Part shown: in pieces, positions 24,114 to 33,082 of the stretch
Layout: each line of letters begins with the position of its first letter
Numbering within the stretch: position 1 is the first letter of the stretch
NCBI GenBank assembly: GCA_963974645.1
Contig: CAXBEA010000034.1
Span: 1-35,121 of the forward strand
Reading direction: 5' to 3'
Length of the DNA stretch: 35,121 nucleotides
Source of the DNA: Motiliproteus sp963974645
GTDB lineage: Bacteria > Pseudomonadota > Gammaproteobacteria > Pseudomonadales > Balneatricaceae
The notes under the pieces: generated by a model
The model's input: only the letters and a program-made list of their open reading frames with translations
What the model was told of the DNA's origin: nothing
Database searches by the model: none
Position numbers and translations under genes: made by a program

Positions 24114-25438
24114 ACCTTAAAGGCTTGTCATTCGAAAACATGCCCCCCCTAGAGGTTCCGTTGCGATATTTCCAAACGGCGCCTTTTTTTGGCATGCTCG
24201 CGGCACTGTTGCTGCTTTACTATCCCGAGTCGCTGGACAGTCGCTGGCAATCCTCGCTGCTCGCCTTTACCCACCTGCTAACACTGGGTTTCGCAGCCAC
24301 ACTGATGCTGGGCGCACTGTTCCAGGTGATGCCCGTGGTAACCGGCCAAACCTTTCCCAACGCCCGCTGGCTTGCTCCGTTGGTACGCTGGACCCTGGTC
24401 TACGGGACGCTGCTGCTGGCAGCTGGATTTTTGTCAGGAACAGGGCTGTTTTACCTGCTCGCGTCGCTGCTGCTGGGTTGCAGCTTGCTGACCTTCCTCG
24501 CCGCCTTTGGCTGGGCGCTCATCAAGGTAGATCCTGTAGGCGACTCGGCCTACTGTTTACGCTTAGCCGCGCTCTCGCTCTTGGTTACCGGTCTCCTGGG
24601 CGCCGCGCAACTCAGCTATCACTACTGGCCCGAGGGCGGCTTATATCACCCGGCGCGTACCAATCTCCACGCCGCCTGGGGAGGTTTTGGCTGGGCGCTG
24701 GGATTAATCATCGCGGTCAGTATTCAGGTGATTCCGATGTTTCACGTCGCACCCTCATTCCCCCGCTGGGTACCGCGATTATTAGCGCCGCTGCTGTTTG
24801 CCTGGTTGATCCTGCTAAGCCTTCCCGTTGGCCAGATGCTGCAAACCGCCGCCATCTGCGCAATCGCTATTTCCGCCGCGGTGTTTGCCATCACCGCGCT
24901 GAAGGTCATCAATGGCCGCAAACGCAAACTGGTCGACTGGACAGTACGGTTCTGGCAATTGGGATTAGCCCATCTGCTGGTGATTGCCCCCTTGCTACTG
25001 CTGTCTCCCTTCGCTGCAGGAGTTCCTTTTGGTGGATCACTTCCCCTACTGATAGGCTTGGGGTTTGGCCTGGGATTCGTCGTATCGGTGATGCTGGGGA
25101 TGCTACAGAAGATAGTGCCCTTTTTAATCTATCTGCATCTGCAACGGGCAACGCTCGGAAATCCCATCGCGATGACAACCCTTCCCAACATGAAGTCCAT
25201 TATCTCCAGCGATCTATCGCGTAAACAGTTTCATCTTCACACCCTTGCCCTTGCTCTGCTCTATTTTGCCATTGCTATCCCATGGCTAAGGCCTGTGGCT
25301 GCCGTGGTATTACTGGCCGACTTTGCCTGGCTCGGCTACAGTTTAATGCGCGCCACAGGCTGCTATCTAGAAGCCTTGAAAAACATCAATGCTACGGCGT
25401 CTACGCCACAGCCCTCCCCCGCTGCGGGCCAGTCGTGA
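24110..25438 (+). CDS. Polytopic heme-copper-oxidase-like / NnrS-type membrane protein
   Basis: A 442-residue membrane protein with about twelve hydrophobic helices. Conserved-looking histidines lie within helices, including FTHLLTLGF (H55), SYHYWPEG, NLHAAWGGFGWALG and IPMFHVAP. This resembles the subunit I-like membrane proteins (related to NnrS and cbb3 subunit I) that travel with hemerythrin-DUF2249 genes. It probably binds heme and takes part in NO or low-oxygen metabolism. The proton-pumping and copper-binding residues of a true oxidase were not identified, so enzymatic activity is unproven. Last gene of the coupled operon. Confidence 0.75.
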   Translation: MNLKGLSFENMPPLEVPLRYFQTAPFFGMLAALLLLYYPESLDSRWQSSLLAFTHLLTLGFAATLMLGALFQVMPVVTGQTFPNARWLAPLVRWTLVYGTLLLAAGFLSGTGLFYLLASLLLGCSLLTFLAAFGWALIKVDPVGDSAYCLRLAALSLLVTGLLGAAQLSYHYWPEGGLYHPARTNLHAAWGGFGWALGLIIAVSIQVIPMFHVAPSFPRWVPRLLAPLLFAWLILLSLPVGQMLQTAAICAIAISAAVFAITALKVINGRKRKLVDWTVRFWQLGLAHLLVIAPLLLLSPFAAGVPFGGSLPLLIGLGFGLGFVVSVMLGMLQKIVPFLIYLHLQRATLGNPIAMTTLPNMKSIISSDLSRKQFHLHTLALALLYFAIAIPWLRPVAAVVLLADFAWLGYSLMRATGCYLEALKNINATASTPQPSPAAGQS

Positions 25439-25795
25439 GACCCCGCGAGTGTAATCCCCATCCGTTCCTGGGCGCTAAGCGCTAAGGCAGTCTCTCTCTT
25501 CATGACGTAGCCCAGCGCTCTGCCTGTTACCCCACTCTTAGAAGCTATCGAGCACCGGCTTGCGGTGCTCCAGTGGGTGCTGATATTTCGGGTCACCGAT
25601 CAGGCGCTGAGCACGGATCTACCCTAAGCCGCATGTTGCACTGCCCTCCAAATTTGATACTCGGGGCCGCGCAATTAAGTTCTGTTTCTCGGATTTAGAC
25701 GAATACTGGCTGTTTTTTGATCTATTTGCGATTTTAGGGCGCAACTACCCCTTACCCCATTCTTTATAGCGTGCCGGGAACAGCACCTGAGCGAA
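25439..25795. other. Degraded interval
   Basis: No intact gene. On the minus strand a short open stretch (about 25545-25625) reads IRAQRLIGDPKYQHPLEHRK and then PVLDSF and a stop, which looks like the C-terminus of an unrecognised protein. GAGCACCG (25550-25557) and CGGTGCTC (25563-25570) form a perfect 8-bp hairpin inside it. Confidence 0.4.
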
Positions 25796-26020
25796 CTATC
25801 CAGGGGCCAGTTTCTTAGCAATCCGCAAGTACAGCTCCTGATCGGGATAGCTACTGCTCATCAACAGCTTGATGCTGGGTGTATTGCGGATCACAACAGC
25901 GCCTATCTTCAACAGCTTCAGCCGCAGCGTCGTCATCTGTGCCTTGGCATACTGGGTCCCGCGCAGATAACCGCTCCGCAGGTGTTCTAATAGGACGTAC
26001 GCGAGACCAGTTCGACGCAA
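25796..26020 (-). pseudogene. IS1380-type transposase C-terminal remnant
   Basis: The frame reads AYVLLEHLRSGYLRGTQYAK followed by AQMTTLRLKLLKIGAVVI and ends SSSYPDQELYLRIAKKLAPG. This matches the C-terminal end of IS1380-family DDE transposases (LRGTxLAxAQxxTLRLKLLKIGAxV...SAYPxQ). In-frame stops lie just upstream and the catalytic region is missing, so it is a dead fragment. Confidence 0.75.
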
Positions 26021-26092
26021 CCTGGTCTTTTTCTAGAACGCAGACGTAATTGCGCAATAGGCTGCCTGTTACACCTGGTTATCTGAAGTGGT

Positions 26093-26115
26093 AAGCCGCT
26101 AGTTTTCTAGCGCTT
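26093..26115 (-). terminator. Hairpin downstream of iclR-2
   Basis: CGCTAG-TTTT-CTAGCG with partly paired flanks lies about 55 bp past the stop of the minus-strand IclR gene. There is no clear T-run, so termination is possible but weakly supported. Confidence 0.35.
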
Positions 26116-26167
26116 CGATAGCGCCTTAAAATATCGCCCTACGAACTCTCTTCAACTGACGCCAATG

Positions 26168-26944
26168 TTAACTCGACTGGTTATCACCGATCAGCTCTCC
26201 CAGCTCCAAAGCGGCCTGACGGAGAAGGGGTTCAAACTCCAGTAATTCAGCCAGACTTTTCCTTAGGATCGGCGCATGGGTGAACAGGCAGGCAAAAAGC
26301 CGTCCGTCTTTATCCTTGATAGGGACTGCGAAGGCGACCATACCATCGACGAACTCTTCGTTGTCGGTGCCTCGGTCATTACCGGAGATTTCCAACAGCG
26401 CCGATTCCAAGTCCTCCGGGTTGACCAGGGTGTTACGGGCCCTTTTTTCCAAGGGTAGGTTGTGGATGATACGCTGGCGCCGATCCTTGGCCAGGGAGCT
26501 CAGGTACAGCTTTCCGCTGGCGGTGCACCATACCGGTGTGTGGCTACCAATGGGTAAATGTACCTGCAAAGGCCAGTTGGTCTGGACCCTGTCGTAATAG
26601 ATCATCTCTGTGCCGTCAGGGATGGAAATGCCACAAGTCTCGCCAACCTTGGCTGCCAGTTTTTTCAGAATCGCTTGGCGTAGGGCCTTAAAGCGGCTGG
26701 TGTAGAGCACTCCAAGAGCGACGCTGTGTAACCGGTCGGCAGGCACCAGCAAACCACGCATATTCGTTTGCAGGTAACCTTCAGCATCGAGTTGCTGCAG
26801 TATGCGGTGCATGCTGGGTTTGGGAATATCTAACTGTAGGGCTAGGTCGGCCGGGCTTAAAGGTCGTTCGGCGCGAGAAACTGACTCGATGATCTCGAGT
26901 ACCCGGGTGATGGAGGAGGTTTTTTGTCTCCGCTGATCTGTCAT
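26168..26944 (-). CDS. IclR-family transcriptional regulator (acrylate/3HP cluster)
   Basis: A 258-residue regulator with an N-terminal winged helix (SITRVLEIIESVSRAERPLS, then PADLALQLDIPKPSMHRIL as the HTH, about 28-50) and a C-terminal IclR effector domain. The start at 26944 has AGGA six bases upstream; an in-frame ATG at 26959 would add five residues. It lies after a strong terminator at the end of the acuN-acuK-dddB-dddC-like genes on the same strand, so it has its own promoter or depends on readthrough. It is the obvious candidate to control that cluster, perhaps through the palindromes at 32193-32230. Ligand unknown. Confidence 0.9.
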   Translation of the reverse strand: MTDQRRQKTSSITRVLEIIESVSRAERPLSPADLALQLDIPKPSMHRILQQLDAEGYLQTNMRGLLVPADRLHSVALGVLYTSRFKALRQAILKKLAAKVGETCGISIPDGTEMIYYDRVQTNWPLQVHLPIGSHTPVWCTASGKLYLSSLAKDRRQRIIHNLPLEKRARNTLVNPEDLESALLEISGNDRGTDNEEFVDGMVAFAVPIKDKDGRLFACLFTHAPILRKSLAELLEFEPLLRQAALELGELIGDNQSS

Positions 26945-26991
26945 TCCATGTCCTGCCATTCAAAATTTGAGCCTATTATAGGCAGACTATG

Positions 26992-27040
26992 AATCGCAAA
27001 AAACAATAAAGGCTAGCCCTCTTTATCAAGGAGGGCTAGC
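26992..27040 (-). terminator. Rho-independent terminator after dddC-like gene
   Basis: GCTAGCCCTC (27012-27021) and GAGGGCTAGC (27031-27040) form a perfect 10-bp stem with a 9-nt loop. Read on the minus strand, it is followed by a T-rich tract (TTTATTGTTTTTT). It lies about 55 bp past the dddC-like stop codon and separates the operon from iclR. Confidence 0.88.
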
Positions 27041-27093
27041 TAAGGGGATGGAGCCACGCTCAAGGTTGGGAGCGATGACGACCCGACGTCGGA

Positions 27094-28590
27094 CTACTTC
27101 ATGGTGGGCATGGAAAACTCGATGCCTTCGCGGATGCCGGCTGAAGGCCAACGTTGGGTGACGGTTTTACGCTTGGTATAGAAACGCACCGCATCAGGGC
27201 CGTAGGCATGTAGATCACCGAACAACGAACGCTTCCAGCCGCCGAAGCTGTGGTAAGCCACCGGTACGGGCAGCGGGACGTTGATACCGACCATGCCGAC
27301 CTTGATGTTATCGGAGAAGTAGCGGGCCGCCTCGCCATCGCGGGTGAAGATACAGGTGCCGTTACCGTATTCATGGGCATCGATCAGATCCATCGCTTCC
27401 TGCATGGTCTCCACACGAACGACTTGCAGCACCGGGCCGAAGATCTCTTCCTGGTAGCTGACCATCTCGGGCGTGACGTTGTCGATCAGGGTGCCGCCGA
27501 CGAAGAAACCGTTTCCATAGCCAGCAACTTCAGGATTGCGGCCGTCTACGACAATCTCAGCACCCTGCTCTTCGGCGCTGTTGATGTAGCCCACTACCTT
27601 ATTCTGGTGCTGTTTGGTGATCACCGGGCCAAAGTCGTTGCTGTTATCGGTATGGACCCCGATCTTCAGCTTGGTCATCGCTTGTTGCATCTTGGCAACC
27701 AGCGCATCACCGGCGGCATCCCCTACCGCGACCGCCACCGACAGGGCCATGCAACGCTCGCCGGACGAACCGAAGGCGGCGCCCAGTAATTGGTTAACGG
27801 CGTTGTCCATATCGGCGTCGGGCATCACGATCGCGTGGTTCTTGGCGCCGCCCAAAGCCTGGCAACGCTTGCCATTGGCGTTGGCAGTCGAGTAGATATA
27901 CTCGGCAATCGGGGTGGAGCCGACGAAGCTGACCGCCTGAATCCGCTCATCATGCAGCAGCGTATCAACCGCTTCCTTGTCGCCGTTGACCACGGTCATC
28001 ACGCCGTCGGGTAAGCCGGCTTCCTGCAGCAGTTGAGCGATAAACAGCGTCGAGCTGGGGTCGCGCTCGGAAGGCTTGAGAACGAAGCAGTTGCCGCAGA
28101 CGATCGCCATGGGGTACATCCACAGCGGTACCATCGCCGGGAAGTTGAACGGGGTGATACCCGCGACCACACCCAGCGGCTGGAATTCGCTCCAGGAATC
28201 GATATTGGGGCCGACGTTCTTGCTGTGCTCGCCCTTGAGCAACTCGGGAGCACCGCAGGCATATTCAACATTCTCGATACCGCGCTGCAATTCACCGGCA
28301 GCATCGTGGCCGATCTTGCCGTGCTCTTCGCCAATCATCTGGCAGATCTTATCGGCGTTGGCTTCCAGCAGTGCTTTGAACTTGAACATCACCCGGGCGC
28401 GTTTGATGGGCGGGGTGTTGCGCCATGCGGGATACGCGGCCTGGGCGGTGGCAATGGCTTGTTCGACGGTGGTTTTGGAGGCCAGGTCGACCTGCTTGCT
28501 GGCTTCCCCGGTAGCCGGGTTGAAAACGTCCTGGCTGCGGGTTCCTTCTATGACGATTTCGCCGTTGATCAGATGTCCGATGGTATTCAT
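27094..28590 (-). CDS. dddC: CoA-acylating (methyl)malonate-semialdehyde dehydrogenase
   Basis: A 498-residue ALDH-superfamily enzyme. GERC280MALS holds the catalytic Cys, and GAKNH (248-252) has Asn where ordinary ALDHs have the general-base Glu, the hallmark of CoA-dependent MmsA enzymes. TPFNFPAMVPLWMYP and VGSTPIAEYIY are further family stretches. The reaction is malonate semialdehyde + CoA + NAD+ to acetyl-CoA + CO2 + NADH, or the methylmalonate version giving propionyl-CoA in valine catabolism. Downstream of an Fe-ADH, a crotonase and a class III CoA transferase, the DddC role in acrylate/3-hydroxypropionate or DMSP catabolism is more likely. A GAGGAA site precedes the ATG. Confidence 0.85.
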   Translation of the reverse strand: MNTIGHLINGEIVIEGTRSQDVFNPATGEASKQVDLASKTTVEQAIATAQAAYPAWRNTPPIKRARVMFKFKALLEANADKICQMIGEEHGKIGHDAAGELQRGIENVEYACGAPELLKGEHSKNVGPNIDSWSEFQPLGVVAGITPFNFPAMVPLWMYPMAIVCGNCFVLKPSERDPSSTLFIAQLLQEAGLPDGVMTVVNGDKEAVDTLLHDERIQAVSFVGSTPIAEYIYSTANANGKRCQALGGAKNHAIVMPDADMDNAVNQLLGAAFGSSGERCMALSVAVAVGDAAGDALVAKMQQAMTKLKIGVHTDNSNDFGPVITKQHQNKVVGYINSAEEQGAEIVVDGRNPEVAGYGNGFFVGGTLIDNVTPEMVSYQEEIFGPVLQVVRVETMQEAMDLIDAHEYGNGTCIFTRDGEAARYFSDNIKVGMVGINVPLPVPVAYHSFGGWKRSLFGDLHAYGPDAVRFYTKRKTVTQRWPSAGIREGIEFSMPTMK

Positions 28591-28682
28591 AACGTGTTCC
28601 TCAAGGTTAAATTAGGCAGCACGATGGCTGCCCACAATCGCAAAGGGTTGGAGCGCTGGGCCCGCCCTTTCAGAAGTAAGGG

Positions 28683-29840
28683 TTACCAAAGCTGTTGGTA
28701 GATCTCGACGACCTCTTCGGCGCTGGGCACCCGGGGGTTGTTGTTGGGGGAGCCCGAGGCCAGGGCCTGCTCGGCCATGGTCGGCATCAGCTCGAAGAAC
28801 GCTTGGCGCTCGATACCGAACTGGGCTGGGGTAGGCACTTTTAGCTCATCGTTGAGCGCTTGCAGCTCGTTCAGCAGTTTTTCGTTAGCCTGTTCGTCAC
28901 TATCCTGTGCCGTGGCGACGCCCATGGCGCGGGCACAATCGGCGTAACGCTCAGGAGCCGCTGGAATGGAAAATGCGGTAACGCTGGGCAGCAGCATGGC
29001 ATTGGACAGTCCGTGCGGTACGTGGAAGGCCGCGCCGATGGGACGGCTCATGCCGTGAACCAGAGCGACAGAGGCGTTGGAGAACGCGACACCCGCCAAA
29101 GTAGAGCCCAGCATCATCGCCTCGCGAGCCGACTTGTCGGAGCCGTCGTGGTAAGCCCGGCGCAGATTGGGACCAATCAGACGCATGGCCGATAACGCTT
29201 GGCTATCGCTATAGGGGTTAGCCTTCTGGCTGACGTAGGATTCGATGGCATGGGTCAAGGCATCAATTCCGGTATCGGCAGTGATCCGAGGCGGCAGGCT
29301 CAGGGTCAGGCTGTAATCGACTAGTGCTGCAACCGGCATAAAACCGATACCGACGCAGAGCATTTTCTCGTCACTTTTCTCATCGGTGATGATAGTGAAA
29401 CGGGTCCCCTCCGAGCCGGTTCCTGCTGTGGTCGGCACCGCGATGAGCGGTAGACCTGCCTCGATCACCATCCGAGGAAATTTGTAGTCCTGCATAGTGC
29501 CGCCGTGCTTGGCCAGGATCGCGATCGCCTTGGCACTGTCGATGGGGCTGCCACCGCCGAGTGCAATAATGCAGTCGTAATCACCGTTACGGGCCTTGTC
29601 GACACCAGCTTGAATCGAGCTAACGGTCGGCTCGGGGACGGTATCGTCGAACACGTCTGAAGATATCATCTGGCTTGATAGGCACTCCTGAATACGGCTG
29701 GCATAACCTAACTGCACCATCATCTTGTCGGTGATGATCAGCGGGCGCTTGCAGCCCAGGCTGGCTAGTACGTTAGGCATCTCCTGGCTGGCGTTTTCAC
29801 CGACCTGCATGATGCGTGGAAGAATCACTTGAGTAGACAT
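28683..29840 (-). CDS. dddB: Iron-containing alcohol dehydrogenase (DddB-like)
   Basis: A 385-residue group III alcohol dehydrogenase. The NAD site is ALGGGSPIDSAKAIA. Metal-ligand segments are the D of VDYSLTLSLP, then THAIESY, VHGMSRPIGAAFHVPHGLSNA. The start at 29840 is supported by AGGAGT; an upstream ATG would add 12 residues. It probably oxidises 3-hydroxypropionate to malonate semialdehyde, feeding the adjacent dehydrogenase. DddB of DMSP-degrading marine bacteria is an Fe-ADH placed beside dddC, which supports this. Other small hydroxy acids are possible because Fe-ADH specificity is hard to read from sequence. Confidence 0.75.
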   Translation of the reverse strand: MSTQVILPRIMQVGENASQEMPNVLASLGCKRPLIITDKMMVQLGYASRIQECLSSQMISSDVFDDTVPEPTVSSIQAGVDKARNGDYDCIIALGGGSPIDSAKAIAILAKHGGTMQDYKFPRMVIEAGLPLIAVPTTAGTGSEGTRFTIITDEKSDEKMLCVGIGFMPVAALVDYSLTLSLPPRITADTGIDALTHAIESYVSQKANPYSDSQALSAMRLIGPNLRRAYHDGSDKSAREAMMLGSTLAGVAFSNASVALVHGMSRPIGAAFHVPHGLSNAMLLPSVTAFSIPAAPERYADCARAMGVATAQDSDEQANEKLLNELQALNDELKVPTPAQFGIERQAFFELMPTMAEQALASGSPNNNPRVPSAEEVVEIYQQLW

Positions 29841-29971
29841 ATCGACTCCTAAATTTGAGATCATCAGAGACAGCAATCCCTATAGGCTGAAAAAACCCAT
29901 AGCTATTCCCTGATTGAGTGGTGCACCGCTGCCGGTCGATAGCAGTGCTGGTTAGCGTTAAATGCTTGCTC

Positions 29972-30853
29972 CTAGCGGTGCCGGAAAACCGGGGCGCGCT
30001 TGGCAATAAACGCATGCATGCCTTCTTTCTGACCTTCGGTGGCAAAGGCCGCCTGGAACAGACGTCGCTCATGCCGGATGCCTTCGGTGAGGCTGGTCTC
30101 GAAGGCGACATTGACCGCCTCTTTGGCCATGCGTACAGCCGGATCGTTGTAGCCCGCGATGGTGTGCGCCGCTTCCAGTGTGACCTGCAACAGTTCTTTG
30201 GCGGGAACCACTCGCGCTACCAGGCCGGCCGCTTTGGCTTCATGCACGTCGATTGTCCGACCCGTCAGGACAAGATCCATGGCCAGCGCCTTACCGACTG
30301 CGTTGCTCAGACGCTGCGAACCACCGATGCCCGGCAAAATGCCGAGTTTGATCTCAGGCTGACCGAATTGAGCATCTTCCGCAGCAATGATGAAGTCGCA
30401 CATCAGTGCCAGCTCGCAACCCCCGCCCAGGGCGTAACCACCAACAGCGGCGATGATCGGTTTTTTGATCAAGCGCAGCTCATCCCAGGGGGCAAAGATG
30501 TCATCGCAATAGAATTCTGCGTACGTCAGGTTCGCCATCTCTTCGATGTCGGCTCCGGCTGCGAAGGCACGGGCACTACCGGTAATAATAATCGCTCCAA
30601 TATTGTCGTCGGCGTCGAAGGCTTTGAGGGTCTCGACCACTTCTCGGGCAATCTGTCGGTTCAGCGCGTTCAGACTCTTGGGGCGGTGCAGGGTGATGAT
30701 GCCCACCCGCTCACGCCGCTCGACCAGGATGGCTTCTGGGGCATCCACGGAAGCTTGAACCGCAGAAGCAGACCTGGTGCTGGGTTGGGTCTCAGCATTG
30801 TTCTGCTCTGGGCTGACTGACTTAAGTGCGGTGCTGGTTTTTGTTTTCATCAT
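29972..30853 (-). CDS. acuK: Enoyl-CoA hydratase/isomerase (AcuK-like)
   Basis: A 293-residue crotonase with both catalytic glutamates of true hydratases, E147 (GGGCELAL) and E167 (QPEIKLGILPGIGG), and oxyanion-hole segments AFAAGADI and ALGGG. Residues 1-38 are a Ser/Thr/Gln-rich extension not needed for the fold. It lies 28 bp after the CoA-transferase gene, so the two are co-transcribed. In context it should hydrate acryloyl-CoA to 3-hydroxypropionyl-CoA, as AcuK does with AcuN in Halomonas. A generic enoyl-CoA hydratase role cannot be excluded. Confidence 0.8.
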   Translation of the reverse strand: MMKTKTSTALKSVSPEQNNAETQPSTRSASAVQASVDAPEAILVERRERVGIITLHRPKSLNALNRQIAREVVETLKAFDADDNIGAIIITGSARAFAAGADIEEMANLTYAEFYCDDIFAPWDELRLIKKPIIAAVGGYALGGGCELALMCDFIIAAEDAQFGQPEIKLGILPGIGGSQRLSNAVGKALAMDLVLTGRTIDVHEAKAAGLVARVVPAKELLQVTLEAAHTIAGYNDPAVRMAKEAVNVAFETSLTEGIRHERRLFQAAFATEGQKEGMHAFIAKRAPVFRHR

Positions 30854-30881
30854 GGGTACCTAACGGTCTTGGATATAAGGT

Positions 30882-32150
30882 TTAGACTGCAGAAACGGCT
30901 TCGTAGAGAGCGAGTTGCTCTGTATCATCGCCATCTTCATGGGCCTGCATTGTCGGAGCGTAAGCGCCGTTACTGGCCATTAGTTCTTCAAGAATCGCTT
31001 CGCGGTGTTCGTTAAGAGCAGGCGATTTGATCGGTACTTCAGGATCAACTTCGGATAGGGTGCTCATCTTGATGGGGTTACCGGCGGTACGAACCGCCCG
31101 CTCATTCTCACCTTTCACTTTGACGATCATGTTGCGAGCCAGAAGCTGCGGGTGGGTGAAGAGTTTGTCGATGGTGTTGATCGGCGCACAGGGCACCCCA
31201 GCTTCATTGAGAGCGTCTATCCAATGCTGCATCGGCTCTGTTTTGGTTATCGCCTCGACATCCTTGACCAGTTGTTTACGGTTTTGAACCCGTAGATCAT
31301 TGGTAATAAATTCTGCTTTCAGCGCCAGATGCGGCGACCCTAAAGCGTCGGCCATCAGCAAGAACAGCGTGTCGTTGCCTGCGCAGATCACGAACTTACC
31401 GTCTGCGGCCATAAAGGTCTCAAAGGGTGCCAGCGAGGGATGATTGTCACCGGTCCGGGTTGGCACCACGCCTTCGACGTCGTAACGGGCCAGAGCGGTC
31501 TCCATCAATGCGGCCTGGCAATCGAGCATGCCGATGTCGACACGTGCCCCTTGGGCATCACGGCTGCGGCTGTAGAGCGCAGACAGAATGCCGATCACAC
31601 CGAAGAGGGCTGCGCCCAAGTCACCAAAACTGGTGCCCACGCGGGCGGGCTCTTCATCAGGCCAGCCGGTCAGGCTCATGACGCCGCCCATTGCCTGTAC
31701 CACCATGTCGTAGCCCGGCAGTTCACTGAACGGACCACTGTGGCCGAAGCCGGAGATAGAGGTATAAATAATATGAGGATGCGTTTTGGCGAGCCGATCA
31801 GGGCCGTAACCAAGACGCTCCATGACGCCGGGGCGGAAGTTCTCGACCACCACATCGCAGCTGTCTAAAAGGCGCTCCAGCAATTCCCGATCGCGAGGTG
31901 ATTTTATATCAAGAGAAATACTCTCCTTGCCGCGATTGAAGCACATGAAATAAGCGGAATCATCCCCCACAAAAGGACCGAATGCACGGGTGTCGTCGCC
32001 AGTACCAAAGCGCTCAACTTTGATTACCCGTGCACCGAGATCCGCCAAAACCATGGTGCAATAAGGGCCCGCAAGCACGCGCGAGAAGTCCAAGACGGTG
32101 ATTCCAGCCAATGGACCTGGCTTTGCCTCTGTTTCGCTTGTGTAATCCAT
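30882..32150 (-). CDS. acuN: Class III CoA transferase (AcuN-like, CaiB/BaiF family)
   Basis: A 422-residue family III CoA transferase. It has the N-terminal LDFSRVLAGPYCTMVLADLG, KVERFGTGDDTR, and the probable nucleophile D148 in GYDMVVQAMGG that carries the acyl or CoA thioester. It is the first gene of the minus-strand cluster. With the crotonase, Fe-ADH and MmsA-like genes next to it, the best fit is AcuN, which activates acrylate (or 3-hydroxypropionate) with CoA from an acyl-CoA donor. The related DddD of DMSP cleavage is roughly twice this size, so a DMSP lyase role is unlikely. Two inverted repeats precede the gene. Confidence 0.8.
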   Translation of the reverse strand: MDYTSETEAKPGPLAGITVLDFSRVLAGPYCTMVLADLGARVIKVERFGTGDDTRAFGPFVGDDSAYFMCFNRGKESISLDIKSPRDRELLERLLDSCDVVVENFRPGVMERLGYGPDRLAKTHPHIIYTSISGFGHSGPFSELPGYDMVVQAMGGVMSLTGWPDEEPARVGTSFGDLGAALFGVIGILSALYSRSRDAQGARVDIGMLDCQAALMETALARYDVEGVVPTRTGDNHPSLAPFETFMAADGKFVICAGNDTLFLLMADALGSPHLALKAEFITNDLRVQNRKQLVKDVEAITKTEPMQHWIDALNEAGVPCAPINTIDKLFTHPQLLARNMIVKVKGENERAVRTAGNPIKMSTLSEVDPEVPIKSPALNEHREAILEELMASNGAYAPTMQAHEDGDDTEQLALYEAVSAV

Positions 32151-32192
32151 AGATGCTAATCCTAAGGTTGGTTTTTAGTAACCATTAATAAC

Positions 32193-32230
32193 GATACGAA
32201 ACGTATCATATTTGAGCGACGGTCAAATAT
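32193..32230. promoter_or_regulatory. Paired inverted repeats upstream of acuN
   Basis: GATACG-AAA-CGTATC (32193-32207) is a perfect 15-bp palindrome. It is joined directly to ATATTTGA-N7-TCAAATAT (32208-32230), with perfect 8-bp arms. Both lie 40-80 bp before acuN and are good operator candidates, the first of the size used by IclR proteins. Confidence 0.7.
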
Positions 32231-32598
32231 CAATCAATTTGTCATACAAATTTACATTAGGCCGAAATAAGACGAATGATGAGGGAGAAGGGAGTGATGA
32301 AACAGGTGGTCATGGGCAAGCCAGAGGCAACAAATGTGGGTGCCGAAAAACCAGTCTAACGCTCTCGAGCGACTTGTTATTCAAGATCAGCAAGAGTAAT
32401 GAATGCTAGGCGAATCGGTGGCTATGGTTGCAGTGCAACAACTGCAACCATAGAAACAGGCAACGACGATGCCTTCGTTACTGAAGATGAAGATCTAGAA
32501 ATGATCTCTAATATAAGTACGTGCTAATGTCGCAATAAAAGACATTGTAGGGATATCCAAAACATGGCCAGCTTTGGATCAAAGCTAACCATTTTTGT
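32231..32598. other. Non-coding interval with a 13-bp hairpin
   Basis: No gene recognised. CTATGGTTGCAGT (32422-32434) and ACTGCAACCATAG (32441-32453) form a perfect 13-bp stem with a 6-nt loop and no T-run. The interval lies between the acuN promoter and the truncated SDR gene. Confidence 0.5.
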
Positions 32599-32940
32599 TT
32601 AAGGTTGCTGTCTTGTCGCTGCGACTACGATTTCTCGAATACAAATATTTTGGGGCTGGTGGTAGGCAAACAGGGTTGAGTTTGCGATGTCTTCAGGCTT
32701 GATCGCCCCGCCCATACCTTCTTTCCAATCTTGATAGCCATCAATGATCTCCTGTGATGTGGTATGCGATAACAGCTCTGTTTCGACTGCCCCAGGAGCA
32801 ATAGTAATGACACGTACTCCTGCGTCGGCGACTTCCTCGCGCAGGTTCTCGCTGATAGCATGCACGGCGAATTTAGTACCGCAGTAAGCGACTGGATCAG
32901 TGTCTTGGGCATCTCTGAATCGCTGCACAAAAAGCTCGCA
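32599..32940 (-). pseudogene. 5'-truncated short-chain dehydrogenase
   Basis: The frame contains YCGTKFAVHAISENLREEV (YxxxK catalytic pair) followed by VITIAPGAVETEL, the second half of a classical SDR. The N-terminal cofactor-binding TGxxxGxG half and the catalytic Ser region are absent, and an in-frame TAG lies just upstream of the surviving part. About 110 of the usual 250 residues remain. Truncation fits the mobile DNA immediately to the right. Confidence 0.8.
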
Positions 32941-33082
32941 GGGGGCTTCCTACCAGCCTCCAGAGCGACAAAAGCGCACATCGCTACACTCATACGATTT
33001 GTCGATACCCCCCCGTGGCAGGATAGTTGTCGCCTTCCCCGAATTACTTGTATGACCACATAGGGGCGGCAAGAAGGGATTG

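Noticed and set aside
29918..30820. Plus-strand ORF of 300 codons over the acuK-like gene
   Set aside because: Antisense shadow; the crotonase on the other strand has both catalytic glutamates.
32212..32409. 65-codon plus-strand ORF after the acuN promoter
   Set aside because: No recognisable family, no good ribosome site, and it overlaps the probable operator.
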